A stretch of 64,000 nt of DNA from VRUE01 sp040508545 (GTDB lineage Bacteria; Actinomycetota; Thermoleophilia; Solirubrobacterales; 70-9): the NCBI GenBank assembly GCA_040508545.1, contig JBEVMR010000071.1:7768-71767 (forward strand), in the 5' to 3' direction. The translations under genes were made by a program, and so were the position numbers. Below are positions 53,864 to 62,458 of the stretch, in pieces (position 1 is the stretch's first letter; every line of letters starts with the position of its first letter). The notes beneath the pieces were generated by a model. The model made no database searches and was not told the origin of the DNA. It saw only the letters and a program-made list of their open reading frames with translations.

Positions 53864-53966
53864 TACCGGCGCATCTCGGGCGCCTCGGTCGGTTGGCTGC
53901 GGGTCACGCACAACAGTGCGCTCCCCTTGCCGCCCTCCCTGCGTCCCCCGACCTGCTTGATCTCAG

Positions 53967-54368
53967 TCAGTCTGGACTCATGCCCGACGTTGCGCCCGCC
54001 GACGTCCACACGCGCACGATGTCGCGGATCGAGAGCACTCCGACCAGGTCACCGTCTTCGAAGACGACGAGGTGGCGAATGCCGCGCGTCGACATCTCCG
54101 AAGCCGCGTGCTCGAGGCTCCAGTCCGGCGAGGCAGCCACCACGCCCTCGCTCATGTGATCGGAGACGAGCTCGGTGTCGGGATTCTGCCCAGTGCCAAG
54201 AGAGTTGAGGATGTCGCGCTCGGTGACGATGCAGGGAACCGGCCGCTCGTCGTCGGTGACCACCGCGGCGCCCACGCCCTTGTCGACCATCATCTGCGCG
54301 GCCTCGCGCAACGTGTGCGATGGGCCAACGGTGAGAACGACCTCCGACATCCCGTCCCTTACCTGCAT
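53967..54368 (-). CDS. CBS-domain pair protein
   Basis: 133 residues forming two CBS domains (VGPSHTLREAAQMMVDKGVG..., and SPDWSLEHAASEMSTRGIRH...; each ends in a TERDIL or SIRDIV segment). Stand-alone CBS pairs bind adenine nucleotides and act as energy sensors. It is encoded opposite to the oxidase-related genes on both sides. Confidence 0.9.
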   Translation of the reverse strand: MQVRDGMSEVVLTVGPSHTLREAAQMMVDKGVGAAVVTDDERPVPCIVTERDILNSLGTGQNPDTELVSDHMSEGVVAASPDWSLEHAASEMSTRGIRHLVVFEDGDLVGVLSIRDIVRVWTSAGATSGMSPD

Positions 54369-54493
54369 CCTCGTCCCTCTCCTTCGCGGCTAGCGGGTTA
54401 GTGAGAATCGCCTCAAGCCTACCCGACGCACGCCTCCCCACGCACTGCTTGGACGCTGCCCCGGCGTATAGACTCCGGCGCGCTTCGCGCCGC

Positions 54494-55195
54494 ATGACGA
54501 TGCTCAAGCCACCGAACCCGATCCGCGCCCTTCTCGCCCTCGCCGCCTGCGCCGCGGTCGCTGTCGCGGCCTCCGGCTGCGGCACCAGCAAGGGTGACGA
54601 GGAGCGGGGCCGCGTGCTCTTCATCCAGAAGTGCGGCGTCTGCCACGAAATGGCGCAGGCGGGCACCACTGCGCAGATCGGGCCCAACCTCGACGAGGCG
54701 TTCGCCGCCGGCCGCGCCGTCGGACAGGACCGCGACACGGTCGAGGGAATCACCGCCGCACAGATCGAGAACCCGCGGCCGAGCACCGAGAACCCGGCGG
54801 TCTCGATGCCGGCGGGCATCGTCGAGGGCCAGGACCTCGAGGACGTCGCCGCCTACGTCGGTATGTACGCGGGCGTGCCCGGCGCGGCGCCGCCCAAGGT
54901 CCCCGGCGGACCCGGCGCCCAAGTCTTTGCCAGCAACGGCTGCGGCGGCTGCCATACGCTCGCCGAGGCCGAAACGGGCGGAACCACCGGCCCCAACCTC
55001 GACGAAGTGCTCCCTGGCCAGAGCGCCGCGATGATCGACAAATCGATCGTCGACCCCAACGCCCAGATCGCCAAAGGCTTCCCGCCGAACGTGATGCCCT
55101 CCACCTACGGCGAGTCGCTGACGCCGAAAGAACTGGAAGACCTCGTCCAGTACCTCCTGCAGAGCACCTCGGGCGGCAAAAGCAAAGGCGGCTGA
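54494..55195 (+). CDS. Lipoprotein diheme cytochrome c
   Basis: 233 residues from the ATG at 54494. Lipoprotein signal with the lipidated Cys in AASGCG, and two CxxCH heme sites (KCGVCHEM, about residue 50, and GCGGCHTL, about residue 155), each in a cytochrome-c-type domain with a distal Met (VSMPAGI, NVMPSTY). It is anchored at the outer face of the membrane and likely donates electrons to the oxidase. It is followed by ctaA on the same strand. Confidence 0.92.
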   Translation: MTMLKPPNPIRALLALAACAAVAVAASGCGTSKGDEERGRVLFIQKCGVCHEMAQAGTTAQIGPNLDEAFAAGRAVGQDRDTVEGITAAQIENPRPSTENPAVSMPAGIVEGQDLEDVAAYVGMYAGVPGAAPPKVPGGPGAQVFASNGCGGCHTLAEAETGGTTGPNLDEVLPGQSAAMIDKSIVDPNAQIAKGFPPNVMPSTYGESLTPKELEDLVQYLLQSTSGGKSKGG

Positions 55196-55264
55196 GCCGC
55201 TGCGGCCGGGATCCGTCCGCTGACATCATCTGAGCACGATGCGGACTCGCGCTTCTCTCGGACA

Positions 55265-56245
55265 GTGACTCTCAAGGACCGCCTCGACATCTCGCCGCGG
55301 CGCTACGCCCAGGTCACCCTCGTGGCCCTCGCCGCGCTCGCCCTGATCGTGCTGACCGGGGCGGCCGTCCGCCTCACCGGCTCCGGCCTCGGCTGCCCGG
55401 ATTGGCCCAAATGCTACGGCGGCACCGTGCCACCGCTCGACACCCACGCGGTGATCGAGTACGGCAACCGCCTGCTCACTGGCTTCGTCGGCCTCGCCGT
55501 AATCGCGGCCAGCGTCCTCGCCTGGTTCCGCCGTCCCTTTCGCTGGCATCTCGCTTTCTTCGGCGCCCTGCTCCCGATCGGCGTCATCTGCCAGGCGATC
55601 CTCGGCGCCCTCGTCGTCAAGTACCACCTCGCACCCGGGCTGGTGATGGGCCACTTCATCCTCTCGATGCTGCTGCTCGACGCCGCCTTCGCGCTCGCCT
55701 GGATGGCCCGCTACGAACACGGCGAGCGGCGCTTCTCCAGCGACCGGCTCGGCGTCTGGGCGGTGCGGGCGCTGATCCCGTTCGGCCAGCTGACGATCAT
55801 CGCCGGCACGATCGCGACCGGCTCGGGGCCCCACGCCGGCGCCCACGAAGGCGAGCTGGTGCACCGCTTCGACTTCGAGGGCACCGGCACCCTGGAGTGG
55901 ATGGTGCAGCGCCACTCGGCGATCGCGGCCGTCTTCGGCCTTGCCGCAATCGCGGTCTGGCTGCTCCTGCGCCGCCCTGGCGGCGACAGGCGTGCCCTGC
56001 GGCCCCTGACCGCGGTAATTGCCCTGCTGGGCCTTCAGGGCGCCGTGGGCGGCCTCCAGTGGGCGCTCGAGTTGCCCAGCGAGATCGTCTGGCTACACGT
56101 CGCCCTCGCCACCTTGACCTGGTTGGCAATGCTGTGGGCGGTGGCGACGGCGGGACGCCTGGAGCCCAGGACGGCAAGCGCGCAACCGATCACTCCGGCC
56201 GACTCAGCCGGTAAAAAACCCGCGCCCGCCTTGACTCAGAGCTGA
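55265..56245 (+). CDS. ctaA: Heme A synthase
   Basis: 326 residues from a GTG. Eight-helix CtaA/COX15 protein with GCPDWPKCYGG, EYGNRLLTG, GHFILSM, VQRHSAI and LHVALAT, the last containing His ligands. It oxidises the methyl group of heme O to the formyl of heme A. Together with ctaB it supplies heme A for the aa3 oxidase encoded at 59032-63250. Confidence 0.94.
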   Translation: MTLKDRLDISPRRYAQVTLVALAALALIVLTGAAVRLTGSGLGCPDWPKCYGGTVPPLDTHAVIEYGNRLLTGFVGLAVIAASVLAWFRRPFRWHLAFFGALLPIGVICQAILGALVVKYHLAPGLVMGHFILSMLLLDAAFALAWMARYEHGERRFSSDRLGVWAVRALIPFGQLTIIAGTIATGSGPHAGAHEGELVHRFDFEGTGTLEWMVQRHSAIAAVFGLAAIAVWLLLRRPGGDRRALRPLTAVIALLGLQGAVGGLQWALELPSEIVWLHVALATLTWLAMLWAVATAGRLEPRTASAQPITPADSAGKKPAPALTQS

Positions 56246-56508
56246 GTCGCGATCAGACCGGCGAATCCGACGGCAAAGGTGACGAGCGCACCGCCCCCGA
56301 GCCGCAGCATGGTGCGATTGATGTCGTCTATCCGGCCTTCCACGCGCTCGAACTTGGCGTTCATCTCAGTTCGTACGTCGCGAAATCCGTCATCCATGCG
56401 ACGGCTAAGCCGATCGACCTTTTTTTCGAGCCGGTCAAATCTATGGTCGACGTTGCGACCGAAGTCATCAAGACACTCGTCGGTCCAGGCTTCCCTCACG
56501 TTCGACAT
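56236..56508 (-). CDS. Coiled-coil protein with C-terminal membrane anchor, paralogue of 44721
   Basis: 90 residues: charged helix (CLDDFGRNVDHRFDRLEKKV) and a C-terminal membrane segment (GGALVTFAVGFAGLIATQL). Its 3' end overlaps the ctaA end by ten bases in convergent orientation. Similarity to the protein at 44721-45095 is clearest in the first 20 residues and the anchor. Function unknown. Confidence 0.72.
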   Translation of the reverse strand: MSNVREAWTDECLDDFGRNVDHRFDRLEKKVDRLSRRMDDGFRDVRTEMNAKFERVEGRIDDINRTMLRLGGGALVTFAVGFAGLIATQL

Positions 56509-56577
56509 GGTCGCAGATCGTAAGACAACAAGTTGCGCAGATGGCGCGCTGAATGTAAGTCTTGGCGTGCGGCTTCG

Positions 56578-57231
56578 TCAATTCTGGCTGACGCGCTCGG
56601 CGTCGAGATCGACGACGACGTGAGTGATCGGCAGGTCGATCTCTCTCGAGGCCCGCTCGACGACACCGTGCTCGAGCCAGCGCGAGCGGTGCGGCGGATG
56701 AGTCGAGATGACGATCTCGTCCGCAGGGAAGACGCGCAGCGCGTCCTCGATCGCCACGTTGGGGTCTGAGTCGCCGATCTCCCCCCTCGCCTCGAGCCCC
56801 AGCCCCTCGATCGCCAGCAGCGAGAGCTCCATCCGCTGCCGCGCCAGCTCGATCGCTTCGTCGATGTCCGAGGCCCAGTGCTCCGCCCGCGAAACAGAAT
56901 GGGCCGGGGTCACGATCAGGATCTCGCAATCCCGCTCGCGGCAACGCTCGCGAATCTCCTCCTGAAGGGCGCCACCGCCGACGGTCTCGTTGGCGACGAC
57001 GAGCAGCCTGTGCTTGCCGTCGCCGCCCCGCGTCAACTCGACGCTGCGCGGCAACGAGCCGCGTGAGTTGCGATAGGCGAGGCCGGCGCCAAAGCCGATC
57101 AGCAACGCCGCCCAGACGACACCGATCACGGGCCGGGTCAGCAAAGTCAGCAAGATCACCGACACCGCCGCACCCCCGATCACGACAACCCAGCGAAAAG
57201 CGTCAGCCTCGGATCTCAGGGGATTGTGCAT
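56578..57231 (-). CDS. Membrane protein with universal-stress-type domain
   Basis: 217 residues from a GTG. Two membrane helices at the N-terminus (about 15-55), then a soluble domain (HRLLVVANETVGGGALQEEIRE, ILIVTPAHS, FPADEIVISTHPPHRSRWLE, ITHVVVDL) resembling a Usp alpha/beta fold. The last part resembles the Usp-like protein of the cox operon (VLISTFAGETSRWLDEDL), suggesting common ancestry. It follows the large secreted-protein gene. Confidence 0.78.
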   Translation of the reverse strand: MHNPLRSEADAFRWVVVIGGAAVSVILLTLLTRPVIGVVWAALLIGFGAGLAYRNSRGSLPRSVELTRGGDGKHRLLVVANETVGGGALQEEIRERCRERDCEILIVTPAHSVSRAEHWASDIDEAIELARQRMELSLLAIEGLGLEARGEIGDSDPNVAIEDALRVFPADEIVISTHPPHRSRWLEHGVVERASREIDLPITHVVVDLDAERVSQN

Positions 57232-57241
57232 ACCCCTAGTT

Positions 57242-59014
57242 TTACCGCGGAACTAGAGGATGTAAACAGCGTCGCCGGGGGCGCGCGGACGACCGTGCTC
57301 CCGGTCGTGGGCAGCGTTTCCGCACACAGCGCCCTTTGCGCCCCATGGCCCGGCGCTTGCCCTTGGGGCAGGAACGCGGCTTGACGCCCGGTGGAGGGGC
57401 GAGGCCCGGGGGAGGTGGCGTCGCGGCCGAGCCTGAACCGGAGGAAGCCGGTGTGTCATTGCCAGGACCCTCCACCCCGGGGTCGTCCGGCGGGACTTCG
57501 CCCGACGGGCAGGGACCGTCCTCGGGACCGGCGACGATCTCGAATGACCTGCTGGCGAGGAACGAGTTGTTGTGATCGGACCACGGGGTGAGGGTCGCCG
57601 TAGTGGTGAATTCACCGCATTCGGTCGGCGTGACGAGCAGACCGCCCTCGTCCCCCTCCAGCGACAGGCCTAGGTGCGCGATGGGGATTTGGGGCAGCTG
57701 ATCGAAGCGGACGAGCAGCTGTTCGGTGGTTGGGTCGAAGCCGACTTCGCCAGCCTGCTTGATCACGATCCCGAAGCCTGGGTGCCTCAGCACCACGTAG
57801 AGGGCGAACGGTGAGTCGAAGGGATTCTCGGTGCCGGGGTCGTCGGTGGTCGGGTCGTCGGGCTGCGCAAGGAAGACCTTCCCGTCGAGAACCGTGCCAT
57901 CGAGCAGCGGGGATTCAGCCTCGACTGTGCCGACCTCGGCGGTCAGAGGGCAACCCTCTCCCGGCTCGGGATCGAGGTCCTCCGCCGCGTACTGGGCAGG
58001 GGTGCAGCCGAAGCCGCCGGGCGCCGCCGGATCGACGGTCATCCCTTCGGGCAGGGTGAGGAGGATCTCCTGCGTCTCGGACTGGGCGAGGCTGTCGGGG
58101 TTTGCCAAACCGTCGTCGGAGAAGTCGAAGGCCACCTCGAAGCCCGAAGGGGTTTCGGCCAGATCGGTGGTTGGTTGAGCGTCGAACTGAGGGGCAAAGG
58201 CGAGTTTGGAGCAGCCGGTGAGGCCGGCGGAGAGGCCGGTCCCACCGATCCACTGCTCCGGCTCTTGGCGGGAGCGCGCTTCGAAGACCGTCTCGAGCGG
58301 CCCGGTACAGCTGCGTGGCGCGGTGAGGAGAGGGGCCGAGGGAGTAGCGACCGGGCAGCTGGCCACCACGAAGGCACAGGCGCCGCGGTCCCCGTCGTGG
58401 GAAGGATCGGCCGGCGTGCCCCAAATCGTCACACGGGCGCTGTAGAGGAGAACCGACTCTGGGATCTCGGACACCGACAGATAGCCCCGATATGGCTCCG
58501 CTTCGGTGAGTCCGAGCTCGGCCGTGATTGGCTGCCCCGCGACGACGAGCCCAATCCTGGCCACCCCTCCGTCGGGCGGCAGCTTGTACACCGGGGCTGG
58601 CTCGAGAAAATCCTCGGTGCCGGCCGGGATCGGGCCGGTGGCCGAAGCCGTGACCTCGGCGATCCCGATCGCCGTGCTGTCTGAGCATTCGTTCGCGCTG
58701 CCCTCGATCTCTTCGAAGTCGACCATTGCGCAGGCCGGCACCGACGCCGGGGTCACCACCAGGCCAGCCGGATACTCGACCCAAAGCTCTTCCAGATTCT
58801 CGTCCGGAGCTTCGAGGCCCGACTGCTCGACGGTGTTGAGTCGCAGGCTCGTCGTCAGGGCGAACGGATGCGCACCAGCCTGCATCGCCGGGCTCCCGTC
58901 CTGACCACTAAGGGTGAGATCGGCTTCCGCAAAGCCGAAGGCCGCCGCGGCTGCCGCCGGGAGAAGCCCGAGCACGGCAAGTGCAGTCGCAGAGATGAAC
59001 AACAGCCGCCCCAT
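57242..59014 (-). CDS. Large secreted beta-rich protein
   Basis: 590 residues from the ATG at 59014; longer frames upstream are an artefact of overlap with COX3. Signal peptide of about 24 residues (LALLPAAAAAA-type). The body is beta-rich with paired Cys and repeated phrases (ITLPEGMTVDP-like), a Pro/Gly-rich linker follows (DDPGVEGPGND, TPPPPGLAPPPG), and the tail is very basic with Cys (SCPKGKRRAMGRKGRC). This layout is seen in surface proteins of this lineage; function unknown. The gene is bracketed by a 15-bp direct repeat. Confidence 0.82.
   Translation of the reverse strand: MGRLLFISATALAVLGLLPAAAAAAFGFAEADLTLSGQDGSPAMQAGAHPFALTTSLRLNTVEQSGLEAPDENLEELWVEYPAGLVVTPASVPACAMVDFEEIEGSANECSDSTAIGIAEVTASATGPIPAGTEDFLEPAPVYKLPPDGGVARIGLVVAGQPITAELGLTEAEPYRGYLSVSEIPESVLLYSARVTIWGTPADPSHDGDRGACAFVVASCPVATPSAPLLTAPRSCTGPLETVFEARSRQEPEQWIGGTGLSAGLTGCSKLAFAPQFDAQPTTDLAETPSGFEVAFDFSDDGLANPDSLAQSETQEILLTLPEGMTVDPAAPGGFGCTPAQYAAEDLDPEPGEGCPLTAEVGTVEAESPLLDGTVLDGKVFLAQPDDPTTDDPGTENPFDSPFALYVVLRHPGFGIVIKQAGEVGFDPTTEQLLVRFDQLPQIPIAHLGLSLEGDEGGLLVTPTECGEFTTTATLTPWSDHNNSFLASRSFEIVAGPEDGPCPSGEVPPDDPGVEGPGNDTPASSGSGSAATPPPPGLAPPPGVKPRSCPKGKRRAMGRKGRCVRKRCPRPGARSSARPRRRCLHPLVPR
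57255..57269 (+). repeat. 15-bp direct repeat, left copy
   Basis: AGAGGATGTAAACAG, identical to 59034-59048. This copy lies within the last codons of the secreted-protein gene. Confidence 0.85.
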
Positions 59015-59031
59015 CGGGGCAAAGAGTAACG

Positions 59032-59655
59032 TCAGAGGATGTAAACAGAGGTGTAGACGATGATCCACATCACGTCTACGAAGTGCCAGTAGATGCCCGG
59101 CACCTCTACTCCTAGGTGGCCCTCGGCTTTGGGGCCGAAGTGGCCGCGGAAGGCGCGGATCGTGGCGAAGCTGAGCAATGCCAGGCCGACGAAGACGTGG
59201 GCGCCGTGCAGGCCGGTGAGGCCGTAGAAGATCGAGCCGAAGCCGAAGTCGCGGGCGCTGAAGCCGATGTGCACGTACTCGTTGACCTGGATGAAGAGGA
59301 AGGTGGCGCCAAGCAGCCAGGTCAGCACCAGGCCGAGTTTGAGGCCGTTGCGGTTGCCGCGGCGGATCGACTCCAGGGCATAGTGGATCGTGAAGCTGGA
59401 GGAGACGAGGATCGCCGTGTTGATGCCGGCAACGGCGACCGGAAGCTCGAAGGGCTCCGGCGGCCAACTGGGCGGATCGACGACGACGCGAAGGAAGAAG
59501 TAGGCGGCGAAGAAGGCGCCGAAGAGCATGATCTCGGAGACGATGAAGAGCAGGATCCCCAGCGTCTGCCGGTCGATCCGCGAGCTCTGGTTGGCCTCAG
59601 GCGGCCCGTGATGCTCCTCGTGAGCGTGGCCGAGGGCCACGGTGGCGCTCTCCAT
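59032..59655 (-). CDS. ctaE: Cytochrome c oxidase subunit III
   Basis: 207 residues with five membrane helices, the short actinobacterial form. Typical motifs: LFIVSEIMLFGAFFAAYFF, FGSIFYGLTGLHGAHVFVGL and the ending YWHFVDVMWIIVYTSVYIL. It stabilises the catalytic subunit. The ATG overlaps the stop of the Usp-like gene (ATGA). Confidence 0.95.
   Translation of the reverse strand: MESATVALGHAHEEHHGPPEANQSSRIDRQTLGILLFIVSEIMLFGAFFAAYFFLRVVVDPPSWPPEPFELPVAVAGINTAILVSSSFTIHYALESIRRGNRNGLKLGLVLTWLLGATFLFIQVNEYVHIGFSARDFGFGSIFYGLTGLHGAHVFVGLALLSFATIRAFRGHFGPKAEGHLGVEVPGIYWHFVDVMWIIVYTSVYIL
59034..59048 (+). repeat. 15-bp direct repeat, right copy
   Basis: AGAGGATGTAAACAG covers the final codons of COX3 (VYIL then stop, minus strand). 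It lies 20 bases upstream of the secreted-protein start codon. Confidence 0.85.
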
Positions 59656-60536
59656 CAGGTGCTCTCCTCTCCCTCGGCTACCGCCGCGGCGACGGTGGCG
59701 GCGGGCCGGCCCACCTCGAGGTGCTCGACCTGCTTGTCGGTGATCTCACGGGTGCGGCCGATCAGGTCCTCGTCGAGCCAGCGCGAGGTCTCGCCCGCGA
59801 AGGTCGAGATCAGCACCTCGTCGACGTTGTAGTGCTCGATCGCGTTCTGAACGGCGTGGAAGGGGTCGGGGCTCATCGGCTGACCGGTCGCGTCGACGTC
59901 GGCCCGGTAGAGCTCGGCGAGCGTGGAGGCGAGGTCGTTGACGATTTCCGCCTCGGAGACGTCCTCGGCCCGCGGGCAGATGATCGTGTAGCGGTGCGGG
60001 TGCCCGGCGGCACGCTCCTTCAACCTCGTCACCAGGTCGGGCGCGGCGACGGTCTGGGTAGCGACGACGAGCGTGTGGCTCTTCTCCAAGCTGATCGAGT
60101 CGTCCTGGACGCGGACCGGGATGTGCGTCACCGCCACGTCGGGCTCGAAGCGGTCCTTTGCCCATGCGACGAGGTCCTTGCGGGTGATGCCGAAGCGCGT
60201 CTCGTGGCGGCAGGAGAGCAGCACCTCGCCCGGTTCGTGAGCGCGCACCGCGTCGTCCAGCGCCAGCGCCGGGTCGCGGTCCATCACCTCGCCGACCGAC
60301 TCGACCCCGTACTCGGAGAGGATCGACATCGTCACCTCGACCCGAGCGCGAGCGGCGTCGCGCAGCTCGCCGGCGTCGATCAGCTGACCGACGGCGGGCT
60401 GGTTCTGCGGCGCGGCGACGGCGACGAACGGAACCTTCCCGGCCCGCTCGGCAACCGCCGCCAGCAGCTTGCGACCACCGGCGACCTCGTTGAGGAAGAC
60501 CAGCAGCGGCTGTGCCTGGGCGGGCTCGGCGCTCAC
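59655..60536 (-). CDS. Universal-stress-like protein inside the cox operon
   Basis: 294 residues from the GTG that overlaps the COX1 stop (GTGA). Two alpha/beta domains: residues 1-150 (LLVFLNEVAGG, VAVAAPQN, ALALDDAVRAHEPGEVLLSC) and 150-290 (HTLVVATQTVAAPDLVTRL, YTIICPRA, FHAVQNAIEHYNVDEVLIST). No metal or membrane motif. Its position between COX1 and COX3, with start and stop overlaps on both sides, ties its expression to the oxidase. Possibly a nucleotide-binding regulator or assembly factor. Confidence 0.82.
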   Translation of the reverse strand: MSAEPAQAQPLLVFLNEVAGGRKLLAAVAERAGKVPFVAVAAPQNQPAVGQLIDAGELRDAARARVEVTMSILSEYGVESVGEVMDRDPALALDDAVRAHEPGEVLLSCRHETRFGITRKDLVAWAKDRFEPDVAVTHIPVRVQDDSISLEKSHTLVVATQTVAAPDLVTRLKERAAGHPHRYTIICPRAEDVSEAEIVNDLASTLAELYRADVDATGQPMSPDPFHAVQNAIEHYNVDEVLISTFAGETSRWLDEDLIGRTREITDKQVEHLEVGRPAATVAAAVAEGEEST

Positions 60537-62437
60537 GCTTGGCTCACCACGGTCGGCTCCGGTTTGGCGACCTGATCGCCTTCGCCAGCCATGATCGCGT
60601 GGCGGGCGCCGGGCACGCCGAACTCGTAGGGCCCACCGACCACGCGCGGGATCTCGTCGAAGTTGAAGATCGGCGGCGGCGAGGAGACCTGCCACTCGAT
60701 CGTCTTCGCCCGCCACGGATTGCCGTCGGCGCGCGGTCCGTAGCGCCAGCTGACGACCATGTTGTAGAGGAAGACGAGCTGGCAGGCGCCGAGCATGAAG
60801 GCGAAGCAACTGATCAGCAGGTTCCAGTTGCCGAACTGCTCGGCGTAGTCGGCGACGCGCCGCGGCATCCCGTCCATCCCCACCCAGTGCATCGGGATGA
60901 AGGTGCCCCAGGTGCCGATCACGGTGCCCCAGAAATGGACGCGGCCGAGTTTCTCGTCATACATCCGCCCCGTCATCTTCGGGAACCAGTGGTAGATGCC
61001 GGCGAAGATCGTGAAGACCGAGCCGCCGAAGAGGACGAAGTGGATGTGGGCGACGATGAAGTAGGTGTCGGAGACGTGGATGTCGATCGGCACCATGCCG
61101 AGCATTACCCCGCTGATGCCGCCGATCGTGAAGGTGACGATGAAGGCGAGCGAGAACAGCATCGCGGTCGAGTAGGTGTGGATCTTGCCGAAGTAGAGCG
61201 TGCCTAACCAGGAGAAGATCTTGATCCCGGTCGGCACCGCGATCAGCAGGGTCGTGATCATCATCGGCACCCGCAGCCAACTGAACATGCCGGCGACGAA
61301 CATGTGGTGCGCCCAGACCGAGTAGCTGAGCACGACGATCCCGATCAGCGCCAGCGCCATCAGCCGGTAGCCGAAGATCGGTTTACGGGCGTGGGTCGAG
61401 ATGACCTCGGAGATGATCCCGAACCCGGGCAGCATCATGATGTAGACGGCCGGGTGCGAGTAGAACCAGAAGATGTGCTGGTAGCTGATCACGTCGCCGC
61501 CGCCCAGCGGCTCGAAGAACTGGGTGCCGAGGGCGCGGTCGAAGAGGACCATGAACTGGGCGCCGGCGATGAAGGGCGTCGCGGCGACGACCAGCAGCGA
61601 GGTCGAGAGGTTGGCCCAGACCAGCAGCGGCATGCGCCAGAAGGTCATTCCGGGCGCACGCATGGTGATGATCGTGACTAAGAAGTTGAGCGCGGTGGCT
61701 ATCGAGGACGCTCCCGCGAACTGCACGCCTAAGTTGAAGAACGACTGGCCTAAGGGCGCGCCGGTCGATAGCGGCGCGTAGCCGGTCCAGCCGGCGTCGA
61801 AGGCGCCGCCGGGGGCCAGGTAGCTGCCGATGAAGAGCAGCCCGGCCAGCGGCAGCATCCAGAAGCTGAGCGCGTTGAGGCGCGGGAAGGCCATGTCCGG
61901 TGCACCGATCATCAGTGGCAGGACGTAGTTGGCGATTCCGGCGAAGACCGGGATGACGAAGACGAAGATCATCAGCACGGCGTGCGTCGAGAAGAGGCCG
62001 TTGAAGGTCGAGGCGTCGACGATCTGCGTGCCCGGCTGGGCAAGCTCGGCCCGGATCAGCATCGCCAGCAGGCCGCCGATGAAGAAGAAGAAGAAGGTCG
62101 TGACGATGTACTGGATGCCGATCACCTTGTGATCGGTGTTGAAGCGGAAGTAGTCGCGCCAGCTCTTGGCGCCGTGCTGGGAGTGGTCGTCGGGGATCGT
62201 CGGCATGCCGACGGCCCAGCGCAGCCAGTAGTCGAAGCAGCCGAAGCCGGCCAGGAAGCCGAGCGGGCCGGTGATCAACGGCACGACGACGTGCGGGTAG
62301 CCGGTCTGTTCGGTCTGCCAGATCGGCAGGCCGGAGATATCGCGCAGCACGACGACGAGGCCAACGCCGAAAGCGGCCGCGAGCACGGCGCCCAGCAGGC
62401 CTCGAATCCAGCCTGGTTGCTTGATCGCAGCAGCCAT
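60533..62437 (-). CDS. ctaD: Cytochrome c oxidase subunit I (aa3 type)
   Basis: 634 residues with an extra N-terminal membrane hairpin. All metal ligands are present: heme a His in FSTHAVLMIF, CuB His and Tyr in YSHPAVYIM, the His pair in VWAHHMFVAG, and the heme a3 and a histidines in AHIHFVLFGG. It reduces oxygen to water and pumps protons. It serves as the in-window control for the degenerate copy at 50830. Confidence 0.96.
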   Translation of the reverse strand: MAAAIKQPGWIRGLLGAVLAAAFGVGLVVVLRDISGLPIWQTEQTGYPHVVVPLITGPLGFLAGFGCFDYWLRWAVGMPTIPDDHSQHGAKSWRDYFRFNTDHKVIGIQYIVTTFFFFFIGGLLAMLIRAELAQPGTQIVDASTFNGLFSTHAVLMIFVFVIPVFAGIANYVLPLMIGAPDMAFPRLNALSFWMLPLAGLLFIGSYLAPGGAFDAGWTGYAPLSTGAPLGQSFFNLGVQFAGASSIATALNFLVTIITMRAPGMTFWRMPLLVWANLSTSLLVVAATPFIAGAQFMVLFDRALGTQFFEPLGGGDVISYQHIFWFYSHPAVYIMMLPGFGIISEVISTHARKPIFGYRLMALALIGIVVLSYSVWAHHMFVAGMFSWLRVPMMITTLLIAVPTGIKIFSWLGTLYFGKIHTYSTAMLFSLAFIVTFTIGGISGVMLGMVPIDIHVSDTYFIVAHIHFVLFGGSVFTIFAGIYHWFPKMTGRMYDEKLGRVHFWGTVIGTWGTFIPMHWVGMDGMPRRVADYAEQFGNWNLLISCFAFMLGACQLVFLYNMVVSWRYGPRADGNPWRAKTIEWQVSSPPPIFNFDEIPRVVGGPYEFGVPGARHAIMAGEGDQVAKPEPTVVSQA

Positions 62438-62458
62438 CAGATCCTCTCCATTATGCCT

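Noticed and set aside
59032..59467. N-terminal extension of the large secreted protein into COX3
   Set aside because: The extension is an Arg/His-rich shadow of COX3; the signal peptide begins at the ATG at 59014.
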